NCBI GenBank assembly: GCA_000733355.1
Contig: JNVV01000031.1
Location: 421,492-485,491 of the forward strand
Length of the DNA stretch: 64,000 bases
DNA from: Falciphora oryzae
Lineage: Eukaryota; Ascomycota; Sordariomycetes; Magnaporthales; Magnaporthaceae
Direction of reading: 5' to 3'
Positions 56,328 to 64,000 of this stretch are shown one piece after another. Position 1 is the stretch's first letter; every line of letters begins with the position of its first letter. The position numbers and the translations under genes were made by a program. A model generated the notes under the pieces. The model was given only the letters and a program-made list of their open reading frames with translations. It was not told where the DNA came from and made no database searches.

Positions 56328-56951
56328 AATAATCTTTCTACGCTTTGCCCCCTGACGGAAGCCTCACTATTTTTCCTCCTAAGCTCTGGAGAGGCCCTGT
56401 TAGTCGGTACCCCTAAGCCCCAACTGTTGCCTTTTTTAGCGAATAAAACCCTGGGGCCACACCACAGACACTTTGATTGTTACCGGTGTTTTCGAACGGG
56501 TGAAAGCGAGAAGAATATACAGGAGGGTCGTTTCACCCTCCCAGTCGCCCTGGCGAAGTCACGGGATTCCAAAAAAGGCCGGAAGATCTCCTTTGTACCC
56601 TTGGGACTTTACGCTGCCTAGGAATACAGGGAACCGGACCCCCTCATCTCGTTTGCAACGACATCTCCTTCCTTACCAAGCGATTTTGGCGTGTCGGCCG
56701 TGGAATTAACGGAATCCCCTTTTTTGCCTAGCGATTCCGGTATGCCTGCCGATACTATGCCGGCCCAATCTGGGAAAGCGGCCGGAAAAGCCCCCGAAGG
56801 CCCCTCCCGGTTTGCACCGGAAGAACGTTAAAATACCCCTATGCTTGACGATTAGGGGGCATTTATCCTTTATTCGGCACCCCCTTTTAATATGGCCCTC
56901 GAACAACAAGCCCTTATATCCGTGGGACGTTTTTAGGATCCCCCGGGCTGG

Positions 56952-58912
56952 ATGACCGAAATCCAGCGGGAATTTATTAGTACGCACGAAGCAATTTCGG
57001 CCCTATCCCGAAGTGTGAGCCAGGAAATTTTCGCCGATCGGGAACAAATCCGCGAAATCGGGACCCATTACGACCGCATCACCCACGCGTACCATACCGT
57101 CGTTTCCTTATATAAGGAAGGCCTAATCGCTTCCGCCGATTAACAAAAGGCATTCCGGTAACGGATTATCGGAGAAAGCCAGGCATTTGCACAACAAGTT
57201 TGGGCCACGGTCGCTACTTTGGCCGAAAAGCAACAAATCCGTTCGGAGGCCCTAGTTTAGCTCCGGGACGTTACTCGGGCCTAACAAACCCACCTGCAAG
57301 ACCTACAGGCACGACTTTCCACCTTCGAAAAGGGAGTTTCCAATTGGGCCGTTAATAAAGATGCCCAAATCCAGGATTTCCTAACCAAGGAGTATGTTTC
57401 GCCCGAGGCCCTTACCGAAACCGAGCGACGTATATTAGTTTAAACTTACCAGCTTGTTAAGGACGCCGTACGGGAAAGCCGGCGGCTTGCAGCATAAAGA
57501 AAGCGGCCTAAATCAGCTACTGTACTTTCGGCCCTGCAACGATCGTTTTAACAACCCGGATCAAACCGAAGCTTTCCCTAGGACGTACCCGTCCCTACTA
57601 GGGAAAATAGAGCCGAAGTTGATACCGATATACTTCCGCCTTCCGCTTTTAAACAAACAAGCTCGATGGCGCGGGAACGGATCGTCAGATCGAACGCCGG
57701 TTTGCTAGCCGCACAAATGGAAAGGACCCTAAGGGATTTACAAACCCGAGCAAACCAGGCCCGCACAGGCATTACGCCGGGACGGACATAGGGACAACCC
57801 GCCGGTAATCCGGACTTTTCGGACTTTTCGGAATCGGATGATAGCGATAATAACCTGCCACCGCGACCTCCTAACCGAAGGCTACGGCTGTTCCGATCAC
57901 CCTCTCCGCTAGTCGATAGGGCTTCGCAACCCCTTAGGGGAACTCCCCAAGGCACGGTCTTTATGGTTAACCCCGTGCAACTCAAAGCCCCTAGCGCTTT
58001 CGAAAGGGATCGCACCAAATTTAAAAATTGGTGGTTCGTGGTACAGGTTTATATGAACGCCTGCCCCTAAAGCTTCACTGGTAACCCACACCGCATCATT
58101 TGGGTCGGGTCCCTCCTAAAAGGAGCCGCTTTCTAATGGCACGTAGCTAGGGCACGTTTATTGGAATCCATAAACGTTTAAGATTCCTGGAAAGGATACG
58201 CTTCGTTGCTGGAGGAGCACTATAAGGACCCTAACGAGGAACGAACTAATGCTAAAAAGCTCCAGTCCTTAAAGTATAACGGCGATATCGTCGGCTACTT
58301 AACGGAGTTGGGGCAGTATAATATTATTACCCGATGGACCGGCACGACCTTCTGGGATTTCGTCCGATCTTCGCTACCCGAAGGTATCGCCGATTTGGTA
58401 TATGCCAATAAAGGTCGAATCCCTACGGACGACGCCGAATTCCTCGAAGCCTTCCAGGAGGTAGGGATCACTTACGAGCAAAAGCTCGCAAATAGAGCCT
58501 CCATTAAGGCTTTGATGTAAGGAACGGGCCAAAAGGAAAAGGGAAAAAACGAGCCCGCTTCGAATCAGGAGCGCTCGAACGCGGGCCGTCGCCGCGGCAA
58601 AGGCTCCAATAGGAACCCAAATCCATCCTTAAGCTCCCGTTTCGGAAAGAAAGCTAACGATAAGGCTGCCAACAAGAAAAGTAACGTTTGGACTACGACC
58701 AAACTGGCACTCGAAGGGATCGAACAACGCGATATCGACGCACGAAAATTAGCTAAAGCCGATTGCTGGCGCTGTGGAAAAGAAGGGCACCACACGTTGG
58801 AATGCTACGCCAAAAAGGACATTAACGGTAAAAAACTCCCTCCTGCACCGGCAAAGACGGCCGGCGCCAAGTCTATCCTTAAACGCCTTGCGACGGACGA
58901 ACAGGAGGAATA
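56952..58912 (+). pseudogene. Element B gag remnant
   Basis: Starts MTEIQREFISTHEAISALSR and runs in one frame through about a dozen TAG/TAA codons, mostly where Gln or Trp is expected. It includes a coiled-coil N-terminal part, a capsid part (FKNWWFVVQVYMNACP, then YNGDIVGYLTELGQYNIITR) and an intact CCHC knuckle CWRCGKEGHHTLEC near 58764-58805. The single frame plus C-to-T-type stops indicates mutation of a once-open gag, not a gene with introns. Confidence 0.8.
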
Positions 58913-59084
58913 GCCATAGGCTAAAAGGGCCAAAATTGCAGGCCTCGTTTCGGAAGCCCCAAGCGAAACATGAATCTTTGAATTGTCAGATTCGGAATCG
59001 GACGATGACTGTTGATAACCATCGACTATCGCTGTTGCCCGAAGGCCCCTAACGGATAAAAAGCTCGCAAAGCCGATCCTCCGT

Positions 59085-59480
59085 ATGTATATACGGGCAA
59101 AGGGATCGAAGGAGATACCTGTTCGGGTCCTTTTGGACGGAGGTAGCGATACGAAGGTTATTTCGGATAAAATAGCCAAGCAGCTTCCAGGGCATTTGGT
59201 TGACAGAGCTATTCCCCGTATTATAACTACCTTTTTAGGGGCGGTCGAACCAAAAGCCGGAAAGCAACTAGTGGTTGACGTTACCCTCCGGCACAAAACG
59301 CACTATTTTACGGAAACGTTCGAAGTTAATCCTACGGATCCAGATTGCGACGTTATCCTACCCTTCGCATGGCAAAGGCAACACCCACCGTTGGGCTTAT
59401 TGGATCGCGACCTTCGGGATATCCGCATGGATTCGGACAAATGCCGGAAGTGCAACAAGCCCCGGGCCCGGAAGCTATAG
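59085..59480 (+). pseudogene. Element B protease fragment
   Basis: 131 open codons starting MYIRAKGSKEIPVRVLLDGG. LLDGGSDTKVIS carries the protease active-site Asp. A Cys pair near the end (CRKCNKPRAR) is shared with copy A. It ends at a TAG before the RT. Confidence 0.8.
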
Positions 59481-59519
59481 GACTTACGGCCCTTAAAAGG
59501 CTTACGCCTTCGGGAGGAT

Positions 59520-61436
59520 ATGAAAACGGTCGAACCCGCAGTTATTGCAGCCATTAAGTACGGGCATGGTATTCCTTCCCTTGAGGAAGTGGCCAAAGCA
59601 GACTCGGACGGCTTCGAATTGGTACCAGAAGAGTTTAGGGAGTTCTTTCCTATTATAACGGAAGCGGCCGTTACCCGTTTTCCCGATCATCAGCCTTGGG
59701 ACCACGAAATTTACTTAAAAGAAAGAGCTCAATTAAACCATGGCCCCTTATACCAAATGAGCCAAAGGGAGCTGGACGTTTTAAAGCCTTGGCTGGAAAA
59801 GCATGTGCGAACCGGCAAGGTTAAACCATGCAAAATTGCCAATAGTTCGCCCCTTATGTTCGCAGAAAAGAAAGACCCCCTCGATCCCTTAAGGGTGGTG
59901 GTCGACTATAGGGACGTAAACGCCAAAACGATTCCGATTCGGTGCCCTATCCCGTTTATTACGGAGCTCTAGGATCGATTTCGGAATGCCAAATGGAAAA
60001 CGAAAATCGATTTCAAAACCGGGTTTAACCTAATTCGGATGAAAAAAGGGCACGAATGGTTTACGGCCTTCCGCTGCAAATACGGCGTTTTCGAATTTAC
60101 GGTTATGCCTATAGGCCTTATCAACGCCCCCGCTACCTTCCAAAGCATAATAAACTATATCTTTATAAACCTTATCGATGCCGGGCTCCTCGTGTATTTG
60201 GATGACCTTTTAATATACGCAAAAATTAAGGAATAATACGATAGTTTGGTAAAGGAGGTGCTTCGCCGCTTTACTAAATATAACCTGGCCGTGGCCCCTC
60301 GCAAATGCGTTTGGGGGGTGCACGAGGTCGAGTTCCTTGGTCACATAATAGGACCCGAGGGCATCGCAATGTCCAAAGATAAGGTTGATGCTATTATCCA
60401 ATGGGAGGCCCCTAACTGCTTTAAGGACTCCCAATCGTTTATCGGCTTTGCTAACTTTTATAGGAGGTTTATTAAAGGGTTTTTAGGAATCGTTAGGCCT
60501 ATAACGACGGCCAACGCCCTGTTTAAAAGCTAATGGCGATGGACCCCCGAAATGGAACAGGCCTTCGAAGCCTTCAAAGTCGCTTTCGTTTCGCCTCCGA
60601 TACTCCGGCATTTCGATCCGTTTTTCCTAGCGCAAGTCGAGGTAAACGCTTCGGACTTTGCCCTTGGAGGGGTGCTATCCCAAAGGGACCCCGAAACCAA
60701 CAAACTGCACCCCGTTGCCTTCCATTCGCGCAAAATGTCACCTGCCGAAATTAACTACGAAATCTACGATAAAAAGCTTTTAGCAATCGTCGATTGTTTC
60801 GCGAAATGGAAGCATTACTTCGAAGGGGCAAAGTACCGGATAGAGGTTTATACGGATTACCGGAACCTCGAATATTTCCTAACGGCTAAAGTCTTTAATC
60901 GAAGGCAAGCCAAATAGGCACAACAACTAGCTGGTTATTGGTTTATAATTAACTACCGGCTAGGAAAGCAAAATGAAAAGGCTGATGTGCTGTCGAGATT
61001 ACCCCAGTACAAGCCTGAGAAAGGGGGGAATGAAGATCAGCCGATTACGACGATCCTGCAAAAAAAACACTTCCTAATAAGAATTTCGGCCTTAGAAGGA
61101 CAAAAAGATAACCTTATAGAAGAAGCTTTGCCGCAAAAAGCACCTTTTTTCCTCCTGTCCCTAAGCCGGCTTTGTAGTATTCCAGTTTTAAAATGGGCTA
61201 CGGAATTTACTAACAAAGTTAAGCAAGCTGGTATATCGGATTCCGAATACCAAGGCCGCCTCCAAAAGCCCGAAAAGGGTGAAGAAGTTGAGGATGGCCT
61301 CCTTTATTATAAGGAAAGGTTATGGGTGCTAACGGAAGCCTTGCAAAAGGAAGTCCTCGAGTCCGAATATGATATAAAAGTCGCTGGACATATGGGCATG
61401 GATAAAACCCTGGAATTGATTACACGATATTTTTAG
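59520..61436 (+). pseudogene. Element B reverse transcriptase - RNase H
   Basis: One frame broken by a few stops (after 59972, at 60233, near 60531, at 60915): VVVDYRDVNAKTIPIRCPIP, INAPATFQSIINYIF and LLVYLDDLLIYAK (RT), FLGHIIGPEGIAMSKDKV and GFANFYRRFIKGF (thumb), then VEVNASDFALGGVLSQRD (RNase H, where Asn replaces the usual catalytic Asp in TDAS). At 60233 TAA stands where copy A has CAA, a direct C-to-T example. Confidence 0.87.
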
Positions 61437-62340
61437 TGGCCCAATATCGAAGCAAAAGTCCGGGAATACGTAAGGGGATGCCTAAAGTGCTAACGCAATA
61501 AGGCCCTAAAGTATGCCCCTTTTGGACCCCTACAACCCATAAAGCTGTATTACCAGCTTTAGAAGACGGTGGCCATGGACTTTATTACGGACCTCCCTTT
61601 AAGCGATAGGTGCGATTCAATCTGGGTAATGGTAGACCCCTTTACCAAAATGGCGCATTTCGTCCCCCTCAAAATCGAGGGTAAAAAGTCGGATAACCTT
61701 ATCCGTATCTTCGCCAAAAAATACTGGCGATTGCACGGTATGCCTTTGGATATTATCTCTAATAGAAATTCCAGATTTACGAGCCACTTGTGGAAAGATT
61801 TCTTCCGTTTGGTAGGCATTAAACCAAAAATGAGCACTGCCTTCCATCCCCAAACGGATGGACAAACCGAAAGGCTTAACCAAAGCCTGGAAGCCTACTT
61901 TAAGTTTTTCGTAAATTACGAAATAACTAATTGGGTCGAGCTATTACCTACGGCGGAATTTGCCTATAATAATACATTTTCGGCAAGTATTTCCATTACT
62001 CCCTTTTTCGCCAACTACGGGTACCACCCAGCTTCCAATAATCCCCCTCTCTTAGGACGAATACGCAATCCAGCAAGCCAACTTTACCGGCATTAGATAA
62101 CCCAAGTGCACGAAGAAGCCAAACGGCACCTCGAAAAAGCCCGGGAACGGATGAAGCATTGGGCCGACAAAAAGAAAGGCCCTTCGCCGGTCCTTACCGA
62201 AAGATAGCTTGTTATGCTGAACGCCCGGCACATAAAGACCCGTCGCCCTGCCAAAAAACTCGATGCCAAAATGCTCGGGCCCTTCCAAATCCTTAAAGTT
62301 ATCTCTCCCACGGCGGTACGACTAGCCCTGCCTAAAACTT
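61437..62340 (+). pseudogene. Element B integrase remnant
   Basis: The zinc-binding part (HMGMDKTLELITRYF, GCLKC) precedes 61437. The core reads TVAMDFITDLPLSDRCDSIW (first Asp), LDIISNRNSRFTSHLW (second catalytic Asp changed to Asn) and FHPQTDGQTERLNQSLEAYF (Glu kept). A C-terminal part ([33 protein letters not shown]) ends abruptly at element D. Confidence 0.85.
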
Positions 62341-62433
62341 TGTTAATCACAAGCTATATAATAGCTCCTGGACTGCATTGCTAATGTAGTCGGCTACACT
62401 TTTCAGTGCGCCGTGGCCAGATTGAACTCAACA
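62341..62433 (+). repeat. Probable 5' LTR of element D (short, 93 bp)
   Basis: Begins TGTTAATCACAAGC exactly where element B breaks off and ends ACTCAACA, giving TGTT...AACA ends. An AGCTATATAATAG box lies near the start. The right end is placed by the adjoining primer-binding-like sequence. With no second LTR in the window the length is provisional; 93 bp is very short for an LTR. Confidence 0.5.
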
Positions 62434-62446
62434 GGTTATGAGCCCG
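62434..62446 (+). other. Primer-binding site of half-tRNA type (initiator tRNA-Met)
   Basis: GGTTATGAGCCC directly follows the LTR end. It is complementary to the anticodon arm of eukaryotic initiator tRNA-Met (GGGCUCAUAACC), not to a tRNA 3' end. Drosophila copia and yeast Ty5 are known to prime from such an internal half-molecule. Confidence 0.55.
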
Positions 62447-63333
62447 GGAGATCCAGTGACTGGCAGGCGATCGGAGCCTATCGAGTGCTGAATTGAGCCC
62501 ACCGATAGACCCCGCGATCGCTGGATTGCGCGACGAATTGACGTTGTGACCGCCCTGTAGAGGGCGAGTCAGGGCCTTGATTTGGGGGATTAAAGGTACT
62601 GGAGCTAATTGCTAGAAGGTGGTAACACCTACTAGTAGGCGCTGAGGAGCGCTAATACCAAAGCTTATTGCGGCGTTGCACAACGCTGTAAATAATCCAA
62701 ATAGGGATATCCAGTTATTAATTGGGGGCTATAGCGCTTAGGAGCGCACTATAAGTACCTATCTAGTCTCATACTCGTGGGGGTAACGTTGCGCAGATTG
62801 TTATGCAGCCTCGTAGGAGATACACCTCGGTCAAGGCAGTCTGTAACCTACCCTAAAAAACGTTCTACCCTCGCGGTAAACCCACTAAAGCGGAAGTTGC
62901 TTGCTTCGGTAACCAACAACTTAATTGGTGTTAGTAGTGCATTTAGCACCTAAAGGAACGCTGAATAGCTGCACTTTAGGAACCTTGTTAGTGCACGTGG
63001 AAGCTGGAAATAAAATCCTAGGGCCTAGCCACCTTTAGGTCAACTAATTGTAGTTGTAACGATCCCTTAAGGGAATATAAGGTCTAGTCAGCCTTTAAAG
63101 CTACCCTGTATTTTAAGCCCTGGAATTTTGCAAGCTCCAGGCCAGTTGCGCTACAGTAACTGTTAGGTAAAACCCTAAAAGATTAGGCACCTTTTAGGTC
63201 AGTTAGCGCAAAGCAACTGTTAAAAAGTCCTGGAGGACGGTGACCTTCAGGCATCTAAGCAGTACTGTTATAAACAGGAACTGCGAGGTTAAAATTGCTA
63301 TAAGTTACCCTATATAGGGCACTTTAAGCAAAT
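62447..63333 (+). other. Long untranslated leader of element D
   Basis: Nearly 0.9 kb without a good frame between the primer-binding site and gag. It contains repeated short words, e.g. CTGAGGAGCGCTAATA and CTTAGGAGCGCACTATA, and CCTTTAGGTCAACTAATTG and CCTTTTAGGTCAGTTAG, suggesting structured or duplicated RNA. Confidence 0.5.
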
Positions 63334-64000
63334 ATGCAGAACAACCCAGACGATGGAACTCAAATGACGAGTGAAGGGGGTAATACTGCCCCAACTGCAC
63401 TGGAAACAATTTTGGCTACAGTAACCGCACAAGCGGCGCGTATCGATCAATTAACTAGGGCTTTAGAAGCGTTACAAGGCAGTAATGGGGGTAACCAAAC
63501 GCAACAACAGGGGGCAACGGGGGCTACATTTCCTCCGTCAAATCTTCAGGTCCCTGGGCAGCTGGGAGTCCCTACAACTGCTGCCCCTAGCGTATCTGAA
63601 AATCTAGTTAATTTATCGAGGGCTCCATCCCCGCCGCCTGCACCGGCACCTGCGCCAGCACCACCGGCCCCTAATAACTGGGCGGATATTTTATCCTACT
63701 CCAACCCAGTAATGAGGGAATTGTTCCGTAAAGTGCACTCTTTTCCTGAAACCTCAAAGCTAAAAGGGGCCCAAAACTATGCAGAATGGAAACACACGCT
63801 GGAACTACAGTTTACCGCAATGGGTGTAACGGGGTTTACAGAGAACCCTAAAGCGGCTATCCAAATCTCGCTGGCAGATCAAGCAAATTTGTTGCTATTC
63901 CTAAAGGACAGCTGCAGTAAGGAGGTGCTTCACACTGTAACGTGGGAAACATTACCTACTAGAGCGTTTATTGCCCTAAGGGATAGTTACTCCCTAACGC
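63334..64000 (+). CDS. Gag of copia-like element D (runs off the window)
   Basis: Open from ATG at 63334 to the last base, 222 codons without a stop. The N-terminus is Gln/Thr-rich with a helical stretch (ETILATVTAQAARIDQLTRA), then a Pro-Ala run (PSPPPAPAPAPAPPAP), then the copia-type gag core SKLKGAQNYAEWKHTLELQF followed by TAMGVTGFTENP. The L-x-G-x-x-N-Y-x-x-W pattern is the usual mark of Ty1/copia gag. Unlike C, A and B there are no stops and no excess of TpA, so D is the youngest and may be intact. Confidence 0.78.
   Translation, partial: MQNNPDDGTQMTSEGGNTAPTALETILATVTAQAARIDQLTRALEALQGSNGGNQTQQQGATGATFPPSNLQVPGQLGVPTTAAPSVSENLVNLSRAPSPPPAPAPAPAPPAPNNWADILSYSNPVMRELFRKVHSFPETSKLKGAQNYAEWKHTLELQFTAMGVTGFTENPKAAIQISLADQANLLLFLKDSCSKEVLHTVTWETLPTRAFIALRDSYSLT

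Larger units (their letters stand above)
56033..62340 (+). mobile_element. Gypsy-type retrotransposon B, inserted in A and broken by D
   Basis: LTR, gag, protease, RT, RNase H and integrase in Ty3/gypsy order. Stops are fewer than in A but still many. The integrase C-terminal region reads to LALPKT and then stops at 62340, where the TGTTAATCAC start of element D follows, so the 3' end and 3' LTR are missing from the window. Confidence 0.87.
62341..64000 (+). mobile_element. Copia-like retrotransposon D, 5' part, inserted in B
   Basis: LTR, half-tRNA-type primer site, long leader and gag in order; the rest lies beyond the window. Its insertion ends the integrase frame of B. It is the innermost member of the nested set. 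Confidence 0.72.

Noticed and set aside
62400..62470. Possible tRNA-Met gene on either strand near the D element start
   Set aside because: Only the anticodon-arm complement is present; no acceptor stem, D arm or T arm pairs, so a primer-binding site fits better.

Overview
The window is nuclear DNA of a filamentous ascomycete, probably a sordariomycete. This is inferred from GC-rich protein genes split by short GT-AG introns (61-145 nt, often with a CTGAC/CTAAC branch signal), ascomycete-type gene families (fucose-lectin-like membrane protein, DUF7702-like 7-TM protein, DUF7708-like NLR) and transition-biased decay of retrotransposon copies as expected from repeat-induced point mutation (RIP). 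No rRNA, convincing tRNA, CRISPR array or prokaryotic operon is visible.

Gene-bearing part (1-44.6 kb). In order: a membrane-anchored lectin-like protein (minus); two tandem paralogues of a small Cys/His protein (minus, a shared phase-2 intron rebuilt here); an atypical SDR/epimerase (minus); a ~4.8 kb gap; a large protein of a fungal family often mislabelled GGPP synthetase (plus, three exons); a 7-TM protein, a glycosyltransferase, a four-exon flavin amine oxidase and an Mrs2/Lpe10-like protein with AMN in place of GMN (all minus); a secreted NTF2-like protein and a five-exon O-methyltransferase with a probable GC-AG intron (plus); a decayed NLR gene (plus); a small gene of unknown function lying between inverted LTR-like repeats (minus); a decayed SDR (minus); an MFS transporter (minus); a MYND-finger gene with an in-frame TAG (plus); and a RIB2-like deaminase (minus). 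The epimerase, glycosyltransferase, amine oxidase, O-methyltransferase and MFS genes look like metabolite-tailoring functions, but no PKS, NRPS or terpene synthase is present, so a cluster is not claimed.

Repeat part (34.8-38.7 kb and 45.2-64 kb). There are two near-perfect fold-back MITEs of the same 430-bp basic length with TA target duplications, one beside a pogo/Fot1 transposase relic. From 46.7 kb to the end lie the left halves of four retrotransposons, each broken by the next: gypsy C (minus) is cut by gypsy A (plus), A by its sister copy B (plus), and B by a copia-like element D whose gag is still open at the window edge. C, A and B carry many stops and replaced catalytic residues; D looks intact. 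Relic LTR pieces of another family lie at 5.6, 37.5 and 46.0 kb.

All gene structures were read by eye. Splice sites were chosen by frame, family motifs and consensus, without transcripts or database searches.
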